From: Bin5 sp965208965
GTDB lineage: Bacteria; Chloroflexota; Anaerolineae; Caldilineales; Caldilineaceae
Length of the DNA: 64,000 nt
Direction: 5' to 3'
Assembly (NCBI GenBank): GCA_965208965.1
Contig: OZ242384.1
Coordinates: 2,232,001-2,296,000, forward strand
Below, in pieces: positions 28,601 through 35,599 of the stretch (within the stretch, counting starts at the first letter, position 1; every line of letters starts with the position of its first letter). The translations under genes and the position numbers were made by a program. The notes under the pieces are model-generated. The model worked only from the letters and a program-made list of their open reading frames with translations. It was not told the DNA's origin and did not search any database.

Positions 28601-28987
28601 CTGGTAAAGCCGGACGTTGCACGGCAGCAAATGGACGCAGAGACGGTTGTTGATCCACTGCCTCCGGACCCTGACCCTGATGACAGGACAGGTCCCGGTC
28701 CAAAGCCGGTTCTTCCTCCCATCACTCCGCCGCTGCCGCCCCCTCCGGCCAAGGCCAAGCGCTACCACGGCTCAGTCCAGCTGGACCCTACCCGCGCCGG
28801 CCGGGACGCCAGCCAGATCGCCGACGAGGTGATCTCACACCTGTCCGGCCTCACCGGCGCCGAAGTGCGGCTGACACTGGAAATCGAGGCCGAAATCCCC
28901 GACGGCGCCCCCGACGACGTAGTACGTGTCGTCAACGAAAACAGTCGGACGCTCAAGTTCAGCGACAGCGGATTCGAGAAAGAATAA
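25619..28987 (+). CDS. DUF499 ATPase with N-terminal Swt1-type HEPN domain (anti-phage associated)
   Basis: An 1122-residue protein. Residues ~1-130 form a HEPN-like helical domain with the RNxxxH motif in REYRNAWAHQ (about 101-106), the catalytic signature of HEPN RNases. Walker A NFGGGKTHSM is near 254 and Walker B ALILIDEWVAYA near 371. The C-terminus has a proline-rich linker (PPITPPLPPPP) and a final domain (YHGSVQLDPTRAGRDASQIADEV) typical of DUF499 proteins. DUF499 proteins occur with DUF1156 methylases in anti-phage loci and are thought to drive restriction-like DNA or RNA attack. It is the last gene of the island operon and uses strongly C-rich third positions, like the helicase. Confidence 0.9.
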   Translation: MATTNRERVGLALELLKSGLGPYVSREFIARHKGQAKAELERIFDRPHDQRRIFSHTEPTRPFHHMDVTDLLRVMWVSWNDVFSLTLGRMERSLVSELREYRNAWAHQERFSGDDTIRMLDSAQRLLTAVSSKQASQVEKMKSELQRLRFDEQARSQRRRAAASVTATAAGLPAWRDVVNPHPDVASGHYQQAEFAADLWQVHLGEGSPEYRNPTEFFRRTYLTQSLSGLLANGLRRLSGHGGEPVVQLQTNFGGGKTHSMLALYHLFSGAQPGELDGIDDIMQTADVTELPQVNRVVLVGNRISPGNPVTKPDGTEVRTLWGELAWQLGHAAGGPEEARAAFERVRADDESATNPGDALRKLLTEYGPALILIDEWVAYARQLHDEDDLPAGSFETHFTFAQNLSESATLPPNCLLVISLPASDLPSDHTATDDIEVGGVRGREALARLSNVLGRVDSSWRPASADESFEIVRRRLFQQISGDSYTTRDNVARAYLDLYRAKADDFPAATKEADYEKRMREAYPIHPEVFERLYSDWSTLPSFQRTRGVLRLMAAVIHTLWESGDRNPLILPASIPLDDARVQFEMTRYLPANWAPVIERDIDGPGSRPVQLDGTVTNLGRHNACRRVARTVFLGSAPTPAAANQGLDERRIKLGCAMPGESVSDFGDALRRLADSATYLYRDGTRYWYSTQPTVINLAADRAEELRRDPHKVEREIERRLRDDLKAKGEFRRVHLFPDSGQDVQDDMEVGLVVLGVQATHTSGTEASPALSAANDILESRGTVPRLFRNALLFLAADEARHQDLDQAGRRYLAWRSILDDRESLDLPPHQVRQAEQQAESADGTVNARIGETFQWLLVPSQKRPQAPMEWQKIRLRGSGPLAQQASRRLLNDEMLVTSMAGTRLRMELDRVPLWRGDHVDVRQLVDDFARYIYLPRLQQPDVLLGAITDGVSLITWTQDSFAFGDGYDEDKERYPGLRAGQGLFINETSAGLLVKPDVARQQMDAETVVDPLPPDPDPDDRTGPGPKPVLPPITPPLPPPPAKAKRYHGSVQLDPTRAGRDASQIADEVISHLSGLTGAEVRLTLEIEAEIPDGAPDDVVRVVNENSRTLKFSDSGFEKE

Positions 28988-29003
28988 GGGCGTCCCAACC
29001 CTA

Positions 29004-29966
29004 ATGAAAGCCCCCCACCTCGCCTGGACAACCCTATCCGTCAACATAGTCGTCATCCTCCAGGGCGCCCTTGTCAGGGCCACCGGCTCCGGCGCCGGTT
29101 GCGGTCGCGACTGGCCTCGCTGCCAAGGCGAAATCCTCCCCCTCGACCACGGACTCGCCACCTGGATGGAATTCTCGCACCGGGCCCTGTCCGGTGTGGC
29201 CCTCATTATGGGCGTATGGCTACTGGTCAAAGCCGTGCGCCTGCGCCATGAGCTGCCCGGATTCCTGCCTTTCGCCATCGCCTCCGCCGCATTCCTGCTG
29301 ATCGAAGCCCTCATCGGCGCCGCGACCGTCCTCACTGGACTCACCGGCGACAACGTATCCGTTGCCCGCGGCCTCCTCGTCGCCTTCCACCTGCTCAACT
29401 CCCTGTTCCTCGTCGGCGCCCTCGCGCTCACCACCGTATACGCCTATCCCGGGCACACCTGGCCTCCCGCCTGGACAGGTCAGACCGGGCTCAAGATTCT
29501 GTTTGCTGCCGGCATGCTGGGGATGATGCTTCTTATGTTCTCAGGCGGCATCTCTGCCATGGGCAACACCATGTTCCCGCCGGAATCTCTGCAAGAGGGA
29601 CTGAGAGAGGATTTCAGCGCCGCTTCCCATCCGCTCATTCGCCTGCGGATACTGCATCCGTTCCTTGGAATTGGCGTCGGCGTCTACCTTTGGGTAAGCT
29701 ACGCCCTGACGGGATGGTTCAAACGCGCGCCGCAGGTGGGGCGTTTCCGCAAAATGCTACTCCTGGTCTTTGTTGTACAACTGCTCGTGGGGACAGTAAA
29801 TCTGGCTATGCTCGGTCCGATTCCGCTCCAGATCCTTCATCTTGCTCTCGCCGTAGCCGTCTTCGCTCTCTGGTCCGTCGTCGGCTGGCTGACACTCAGC
29901 GCGCCCCAGACCGGTAGCATGGCGCCATCCATGCCCTGGCAAACCAAAGAGATCCAACCTTCATGA
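29004..29966 (+). CDS. ctaA: Heme A synthase (COX15/CtaA family)
   Basis: A 320-residue integral membrane protein that oxidises heme O to heme A for cytochrome c oxidase. Family motifs are VNIVVILQGALVRATGSGAGCGRDWPRC near the N-terminus (with a cysteine pair), the heme-ligand histidine in FSHRALSG, and later AFHLLNS and RLRILHPFLGIG histidine helices. ATG 29004 is chosen; a frame opening at 28926 would overlap the DUF499 gene and add 26 hydrophilic residues. It overlaps ctaB by 4 bp. Its presence implies aerobic respiration with an aa3-type oxidase. Confidence 0.93.
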   Translation: MKAPHLAWTTLSVNIVVILQGALVRATGSGAGCGRDWPRCQGEILPLDHGLATWMEFSHRALSGVALIMGVWLLVKAVRLRHELPGFLPFAIASAAFLLIEALIGAATVLTGLTGDNVSVARGLLVAFHLLNSLFLVGALALTTVYAYPGHTWPPAWTGQTGLKILFAAGMLGMMLLMFSGGISAMGNTMFPPESLQEGLREDFSAASHPLIRLRILHPFLGIGVGVYLWVSYALTGWFKRAPQVGRFRKMLLLVFVVQLLVGTVNLAMLGPIPLQILHLALAVAVFALWSVVGWLTLSAPQTGSMAPSMPWQTKEIQPS

Positions 29967-30883
29967 TCAATACCGCCGCCCGTCTGCCCGCCGCCACCTG
30001 GCGCGACTACCTGACCCTGACCAAACCGAAAGTCATCTCTCTACTCCTCTTCACCGCGGTCTGCCCCATGTTTATCGCCGCTCGCGGCCTGCCGCACTGG
30101 CTGCCCCTCCTCGGCGTCCTCGTCGGCGGATACATGGCCACCGGCGGCGCCGGCGTCTTCAACATGGTGCTGGACCGGGACATAGACGGACAGATGCGCC
30201 GTACCGCCAAACGACCTCTCGTGACCGGCGTCATCAGCGTGCGCAACGCCATCATTTTCGGGCTGCTGCTCAGCGTCGGCTCCTTCCTGGTCCTGTGGCT
30301 GACAGCCAACCTGCTGACCGCCCTGCTGGCCTGGTTCGGCCTGCTCTACTACGTGATCGTCTACACCGCCTGGCTCAAACGCACCACCTGGCAGAACATC
30401 GTCATCGGCGGCGCCGCAGGATCCGTCATGCCCCTCCTGGGTTGGGCTGCCGTCACAAATGGCCTCGACTGGATGGCCGGCCTGCTCTTCGCCCTGATCT
30501 TCCTCTGGACACCCGTACACTTCTGGGCGCTCGCCTTCCTGGTCAAAGATCAGTACGAAGCCGTAGGCGTTCCCATGGCGCCCGCCGTCCTGGGAAGCAG
30601 ACGCACCTTGCAGCAGATGCTGGTCTATGCCGCCCTGACGATACTGGCCTCGCTGGCGCCGTTCGCCATAGGCGAGGCCGGCTGGCTCTATTCCGGTGCT
30701 GCCGTCCTGCTGAATCTTCTGCTGTTACGAAAAGTGGTCAGGCTCAATCGCCAGGTCAAAGAGGGGCACGAAGTAGCCCGCGAAGACGCCCTCGACCTCT
30801 ACAAATACTCCATGCTCTACCTAGCCCTCATATTCCTGGTCCTCGTCGCCGATCGAACCCTGGCAGCCATACTCCCCATCTGA
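29963..30883 (+). CDS. ctaB: Protoheme IX farnesyltransferase (heme O synthase)
   Basis: A 306-residue UbiA-family prenyltransferase. Seen: LTKPKVISLLLFTA, the first Asp-rich motif NMVLDRDIDGQMRRTAKRPL, and the second region WTPVHFWALAFLVKDQYEAVGVPM. It farnesylates protoheme to heme O, the substrate of the overlapping ctaA product. The ATGA overlap with ctaA indicates translational coupling. Confidence 0.96.
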   Translation: MINTAARLPAATWRDYLTLTKPKVISLLLFTAVCPMFIAARGLPHWLPLLGVLVGGYMATGGAGVFNMVLDRDIDGQMRRTAKRPLVTGVISVRNAIIFGLLLSVGSFLVLWLTANLLTALLAWFGLLYYVIVYTAWLKRTTWQNIVIGGAAGSVMPLLGWAAVTNGLDWMAGLLFALIFLWTPVHFWALAFLVKDQYEAVGVPMAPAVLGSRRTLQQMLVYAALTILASLAPFAIGEAGWLYSGAAVLLNLLLLRKVVRLNRQVKEGHEVAREDALDLYKYSMLYLALIFLVLVADRTLAAILPI

Positions 30884-31159
30884 CAGAACCCCAGCCAACG
30901 CCCCAACTTACTTTGTTTGAGGTTTCCACTTACAACCGAACGCTCCAGATCCATCCGGTGCTCCGACTGCTTCTCAGTCAGAGTCAGGATCCGGTCCGCC
31001 GCACCGGTCACGATTGCTTAAGAGAGTTGGAGATCTGCAGGTGAGGGGAGTGGCCCGCTCCACGAGGTAGACCGGACGCTTACTTCTCTGAGGACTTCAA
31101 CTGATGTACTGCCTGTCTCCTGTACGACCGGGGGATCTGAGGGCTTGTGCTCACCAACG

Positions 31160-31396
31160 TCACTCATGTGTCAGACGCTCGGAAATCTCGCTGTCCGCAT
31201 ATGTCGCAATCGCGTCTCGAAAGTCTTGTCCGATGACAATCCAGTCACTTCTCAGGGCGGCCAAATCCTCCTCGGGACCCCTGCGAAATATCGGGTCATA
31301 ATCATTCAAGGTGCCGCCCAGATCAAAAATACGCGACATGCCACTGAGAATGGATGGCAGGTTGAAAGCATAGTAACGAAAACCACTATTTTTCAT
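31160..31396 (-). CDS. Small conserved-type protein, function unknown
   Basis: A 78-residue protein not matched to a known function. The start is supported by a strong ribosome-binding site (GGAGG, 7 nt before ATG). The central MSRIFDLGGTLNDYDPIF, EDLAALRSDWIVIGQDFRDAI segment is reminiscent of small hypothetical proteins found in Chloroflexota. It stands alone between ctaB and the cupin gene; no other feature was found in the 276 bp between it and ctaB. Confidence 0.6.
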   Translation of the reverse strand: MKNSGFRYYAFNLPSILSGMSRIFDLGGTLNDYDPIFRRGPEEDLAALRSDWIVIGQDFRDAIATYADSEISERLTHE

Positions 31397-31536
31397 TTGC
31401 TATCCTCCAATTCTTTCGGGGCCTCGATTGGACAAAGATCTCTCCCCATTTGGCGATTTGCGTACCTTCTATCCGACCGCGATTCCGTCACGGCAGGCAC
31501 AGGATACCATATCTTATCCGGCTCTGTAAGTAATCC

Positions 31537-31869
31537 TCAATCCTTCCAAACATACTCCTCCCGCACAGGCTGAAACACATCCAGAATCCGGCACCGCGTA
31601 ATCGCCTGCCCCGAATGCTCAGCCCCGCCCGGAATCACATACACATCCCCAGGCCCCAGCACCCGCGTCTCCCCGCCCGTAATCCGGATCTCAAACTGCC
31701 CCTCAAACATATTGATCACCTGCTCGTGCGGATGCGAATGCGCCGGCAGCGGCGACCCCTCCGCAACATCCCAGTACACAAACGTCATATTCTCGCTGTG
31801 AATAAACTTCCCCACAAACCCCGGGAACAGACCCCGCTCCTGCACCTCATCCAAACTATATACAGTCAT
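31537..31869 (-). CDS. Cupin-domain protein
   Basis: A 110-residue single-domain beta-barrel. The metal-binding cupin 1 motif is EGSPLPAHSHPHEQVINMFEG and cupin 2 includes GPGDVYVIPGGAEHSG, providing His and Glu ligands. The start at 31869 (MTVYSLDEVQ) is chosen because GGGAGAGGGAG lies just upstream. It probably binds a metal and a small sugar-like or amino-acid-like ligand. It lies 38 bp after a Gfo/Idh gene on the same strand, so the two plus the epimerase probably form an operon. Confidence 0.88.
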   Translation of the reverse strand: MTVYSLDEVQERGLFPGFVGKFIHSENMTFVYWDVAEGSPLPAHSHPHEQVINMFEGQFEIRITGGETRVLGPGDVYVIPGGAEHSGQAITRCRILDVFQPVREEYVWKD

Positions 31870-31907
31870 CTCCCTCTCCCACCTACTGTGAGTACGATTC
31901 CCACTGA

Positions 31908-32858
31908 TCACTGACCACTGCCCTCCAGCTGCGCCACCAGCGCCATCGAATGGATCGCATCCCGAATATCCGTCAGCGGCTTCTCTCCCGTGCGCACACA
32001 GTCCACGATATGCTCGTGCATCGTCAGCACACCGTCATACCGGTACGTATCCGCCTCCGCCACGCCGTCGATCTGCCAACCGCCCAGCGTGCGCGCCTCG
32101 TCCTCCTCCGTGATCTCGATCTCGTGCGGGATCTTGAAGTAGCAGCCCACGCCCGTCCCGTGCAGCTCCCCGCGCAGCACGCGGCCGCCCGAAGCCCGGT
32201 TCCCGTGGATAAAACCGGTCGCCCCGTTATCGAAGCGCACCAGCCCCGTATAGCAGTTGCGGTAATCGCTGTCAAAGCTGTCCTGGTAGGCCGTCACCTC
32301 CACCGGCTCGCCGCCCACCATATAGCGCACCAGGTCAACCGCGTGGCACAGGTCGTCCCAGTTCGTCGTTGTGAAACTGAACGCATTCTCACCCAGCATC
32401 CGCTTGTGGAAAATGCCCACCGCCGTCGAGACCGGCCCCAGCCGCGCCACCTGCTTCATCGCCTCCCGCGTCACCGCGGCATGCCGCCGCTGGAAGCCCA
32501 CCGCGCAGATCACGTCGTTCGCCACCGCCGCATCATGGATCTGCTGCACCTCTTCCATGTTCATGCCCGGCGGCTTCTCGATAAAGATGTTCTTGCCGGC
32601 GTTCAGACAGTCCAACGCCGGCTGCAGAATCCAGCGCTCGTGCATCACACAGTAGACCAGGTCCGGGTCCACCTCATCCAACATGCGCCGGTGGTCATCG
32701 TAGCGGTACTGGAAATCGTAGGCGACCGCCACCTCGTGCAGCCGCGCCTCGTCCAGCTCGCACGCCGCTACCATTTCCACCTCCGGCAGGCGGTTCACGT
32801 TCGGATAATGCGCGCCCTGGCTGCGCGGCCCGGCCCCGATAAAAGCGGTACGTAACAT
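31908..32858 (-). CDS. Gfo/Idh/MocA family oxidoreductase
   Basis: A 316-residue NAD(P)-dependent dehydrogenase. The N-terminal Rossmann fold is LRTAFIGAGPRSQGAHYP, and the EKPPGMN motif, a hallmark of the family, lies near residue 95. The C-terminal alpha/beta domain contains the substrate site (NWDDLCHAVDLVRYMVGG, with the catalytic-region His). The start ATG 32858 overlaps the epimerase stop (ATGA). It probably acts on a sugar or inositol derivative; the exact substrate is unknown. Confidence 0.92.
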   Translation of the reverse strand: MLRTAFIGAGPRSQGAHYPNVNRLPEVEMVAACELDEARLHEVAVAYDFQYRYDDHRRMLDEVDPDLVYCVMHERWILQPALDCLNAGKNIFIEKPPGMNMEEVQQIHDAAVANDVICAVGFQRRHAAVTREAMKQVARLGPVSTAVGIFHKRMLGENAFSFTTTNWDDLCHAVDLVRYMVGGEPVEVTAYQDSFDSDYRNCYTGLVRFDNGATGFIHGNRASGGRVLRGELHGTGVGCYFKIPHEIEITEEDEARTLGGWQIDGVAEADTYRYDGVLTMHEHIVDCVRTGEKPLTDIRDAIHSMALVAQLEGSGQ

Positions 32859-33877
32859 CAGGCAACTCCTTCCCAATCGTAGTCAATATAGTCCCCGTCC
32901 CGCACCAGCAGCGCCGACTTGATCATCGCCTGCAGACTGCCGCGGGGCCGGAAATTGATCAAACTGCGGCCCTTCGTATTGTCATGATCATACTGGTAGC
33001 GCACCGGCACCCGTACCTCCAGCGGCTCCACACCGCTCTCTTCGGCCAGGATCGCCGCCGCTTCCGGGAAGCTGAACGGGGCCGGCGCCCCGCAGTTGAA
33101 CGACTCGTCCACCGCGCCCGGCTCCTCCACGGCACACACCAGCATATGCGCAATGTCGCGGGCATCGTTCGGCTGGTACACCCACGGCCGTCCATCCAAA
33201 TCGCGCACGCTGCACGGCTGGTTCTCGTCCTCCGCCTGCGCCAGCACATCGTGCCACAGCTCCGTGCCGTCGGCCATGTACAGCTCACCCAGCGGCGCGT
33301 TCTGTCCCCTTTCCAGCAGCCCAGCCACGGCGCCCACCGTGAACCGGCTCAGGATCGCGCTGCCCGACTGCACGTGGCTTGGCCGCACAATCGAAATGCG
33401 CAGCCCCGTCTCCCGCGCCGCCATCTTCGTAAACTCCTCGCCGATCAGCTTGCCCAGCGAATACTCCCCCATCGGCCGCTTCGGATGCCGTTCGTCCACC
33501 GGATGATAGGCGCACGCGATCGTCTCACCGTTGTTCGGAAAAACGCCCGAAGAGCTCGTGTACACCATCCGCTCCAGCCGGTCCGCATGTTTGCCGCTCA
33601 CCCGCGCAATCAGCCGGTCGATCTGCATATTATTGTCGAACTGCGGCCCCACGATATTCGCCGTATGGATCACGGCGTCCACACCGGCCACCGCGCTCTC
33701 CACGAAGCTCTCATCCGTCAGATCGCCCGCCGCCAACTCAACATCCAGCCCATCCAGCCGATCCAGGGCAGGGTCGTCCGGCAGCACCGTGCCCCGCACC
33801 TCGTGGTTGCGCTCCAGCAGCTGCCGCACAAGCCGGCAGCCCACCTGTCCGGCAGCGCCGGCGACAAGAATCTTCAT
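32858..33877 (-). CDS. NAD-dependent epimerase/dehydratase (extended SDR)
   Basis: A 339-residue extended short-chain dehydrogenase/reductase. VAGAAGQVGCRLVRQL is the NAD-binding glycine motif; the active-site Tyr-Lys pair is in EYSLGKLIGEE, with the upstream serine in YTSSSGVFP. It acts on a nucleotide sugar or related carbonyl. It is first in the operon epimerase-Gfo/Idh-cupin, a typical sugar or cyclitol catabolism set. Confidence 0.9.
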   Translation of the reverse strand: MKILVAGAAGQVGCRLVRQLLERNHEVRGTVLPDDPALDRLDGLDVELAAGDLTDESFVESAVAGVDAVIHTANIVGPQFDNNMQIDRLIARVSGKHADRLERMVYTSSSGVFPNNGETIACAYHPVDERHPKRPMGEYSLGKLIGEEFTKMAARETGLRISIVRPSHVQSGSAILSRFTVGAVAGLLERGQNAPLGELYMADGTELWHDVLAQAEDENQPCSVRDLDGRPWVYQPNDARDIAHMLVCAVEEPGAVDESFNCGAPAPFSFPEAAAILAEESGVEPLEVRVPVRYQYDHDNTKGRSLINFRPRGSLQAMIKSALLVRDGDYIDYDWEGVA

Positions 33878-34045
33878 AAAGCCCCCTCTCTGGTTGCCAA
33901 TGGTACTGGCTGGCGACGAAAGCGTTCAATCAGTCGGACCAGAATTCAACCCACTCACAGGACTCTCCAAGTACTTCCCACACCAAACGCGGAGACCCCA
34001 GCCGTCTCTCACCCCTTCCGGCCACTACCTACCTTCAACTGATCA

Positions 34046-35599
34046 CTACTTTCCTTCCAATGCCTCATTCAGATACCCGACCACATCCCGGAATGAGATA
34101 ATCCCCGTCGGCTGGCCGCTGTCATCAACCAAGGGCAGATGACGGAAGCCGTGAATCGACATCAGATTCAGCGCCTGCGCGATCGGCAGGTCCCCTTTCA
34201 GAGTCAGCGGGTCGGCCGTCATGTAGTCGGTAATCGTCTCCTGTGTCAGATCGTCGACCAGCCCTGCCACCCGGTTCAGAACATCCCATTCCGTGAAAAT
34301 GCCGACCAGCCGGTTCTCTTCGTCCGTCACCAGCATGCAGCCAATATTGTGCTGGTTCATCTGCCGGACCGTCCGCGCCAGCGAGCTTCGTTTGCCCACT
34401 GTAATGGGCACCTTCGGCTTCAACTCGGCCAGCGTCTTGGTCACCAGAACGTCCTGAAACTCCGACACGACCTCTTCCGGTTTGTCCATGTCATCGATGT
34501 ATTCTTCGTCCAGTCCCGTGACTGGCATCTCGTCGCCATCGGAGGCCACCGAGGTGATCTCTCTCTCCTCTGCCTCTTCTCTCTCCTCCACCGTCCACAG
34601 GTCCGCCGCCAGGTAAAGCTGGTTCAGGTCGCCGGGCCCACGTTGCGCCTGCGCCGACTGCACCTGCTCCATCAACTCGCCGGCGTAGTCCGGCTTGCGG
34701 ACGTCGCGGATTACACCCATCGCCGCCGGGTAGTCCGGAAACTCCATGCTCCCCAGAATCGACGCCAGCGGCTTCGACGTCGCGTCGTGGACCAGGATCT
34801 CATCCAGGTCCACCTCGTCGAGTGAAACCACCTCAGGCGTAAAGCCGTTCAATCTGATCCCCTTGTCGCGGTCCTTGCCGAAGATCATGTGCTTTCCGTG
34901 TTCCAGGTAGAGGATCGAGTCGTCTCTATTCTTGCGGTCGCTCAGATCGGTCCACTCGTTTGGGTTGAAGATCACGCAGTTCTGATAGATTTCCAGGAAG
35001 GAGGCGCCCTTGTGTTCCGCGGCCCGCTTCAGCGTCGCCGCCAGATGCTGAGGATGAGAATCGATCGAGCGGGCCACAAAGGTCGCCTCCGCCGCCAGCG
35101 CAACCGCGATTGGATTCAGCGGCTGCTCCACCGATCCCATCGGCGACGATTTCGTTACCGTCCCCGGCCGCGAGGTGGGCGAATACTGTCCCTTCGTCAG
35201 CCCGTAAATCCTGTTGTTGAAGAGGACGATGTTCAGATTGACGTTGCGCCGGATCGCGTGCAGGAGATGGTTGCCGCCGATAGAAAGGCCGTCTCCGTCC
35301 CCGGTGATTACCCAGATCGTCAGGTCCGGGTTGGCGATCGCAAGACCCGTAGCCAAAGCCGGCGCCCGCCCGTGAATGCTGTGGATGCCGTAGGTGTTCA
35401 TATAGTACGGGAAACGACTCGCGCAGCCGATGCCAGAAATGAAGACCGTCTTCTCCTTTGCCACACCCGTATCCGGCAATATCCGCTGCATCTGCGCCAG
35501 GATCGAATAGTCGCCGCAGCCGGGGCACCAGCGCACAGTCTGGTCTGATACAAAGTCCTTGCGGGTCAGCGTGATCTCATCCGTCACTGTGGTACTCAT
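34046..35599 (-). CDS. korB: 2-oxoacid:ferredoxin oxidoreductase beta subunit fused to tandem CBS domains
   Basis: A 517-residue protein. The first ~330 residues are the thiamine-diphosphate beta subunit: WCPGCGDYSILAQ, GIGCASRFPYY, and the ThDP motif GDGDGLSIGGNHLLHAIRRN followed by NNRIYGLTKGQYSPTS. After an acidic linker (EEREEAEEREI) the last ~130 residues form two CBS domains (NIGCMLVTDEENRLVGIFTEWD and HGFRHLPLVDDSGQPTGIISFRD), which bind adenine nucleotides. Ordinary KorB lacks the CBS pair. It is adjacent to korA with no gap. The enzyme decarboxylates 2-oxoglutarate or a similar acid to acyl-CoA and reduces ferredoxin. Confidence 0.9.
   Translation of the reverse strand: MSTTVTDEITLTRKDFVSDQTVRWCPGCGDYSILAQMQRILPDTGVAKEKTVFISGIGCASRFPYYMNTYGIHSIHGRAPALATGLAIANPDLTIWVITGDGDGLSIGGNHLLHAIRRNVNLNIVLFNNRIYGLTKGQYSPTSRPGTVTKSSPMGSVEQPLNPIAVALAAEATFVARSIDSHPQHLAATLKRAAEHKGASFLEIYQNCVIFNPNEWTDLSDRKNRDDSILYLEHGKHMIFGKDRDKGIRLNGFTPEVVSLDEVDLDEILVHDATSKPLASILGSMEFPDYPAAMGVIRDVRKPDYAGELMEQVQSAQAQRGPGDLNQLYLAADLWTVEEREEAEEREITSVASDGDEMPVTGLDEEYIDDMDKPEEVVSEFQDVLVTKTLAELKPKVPITVGKRSSLARTVRQMNQHNIGCMLVTDEENRLVGIFTEWDVLNRVAGLVDDLTQETITDYMTADPLTLKGDLPIAQALNLMSIHGFRHLPLVDDSGQPTGIISFRDVVGYLNEALEGK

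Noticed and set aside
11343..28987. DISARM or BREX system
   Set aside because: No DUF1998 protein, phospholipase-D protein, PglZ or BrxC-like gene is seen; the DUF1156-DUF499 set fits better.
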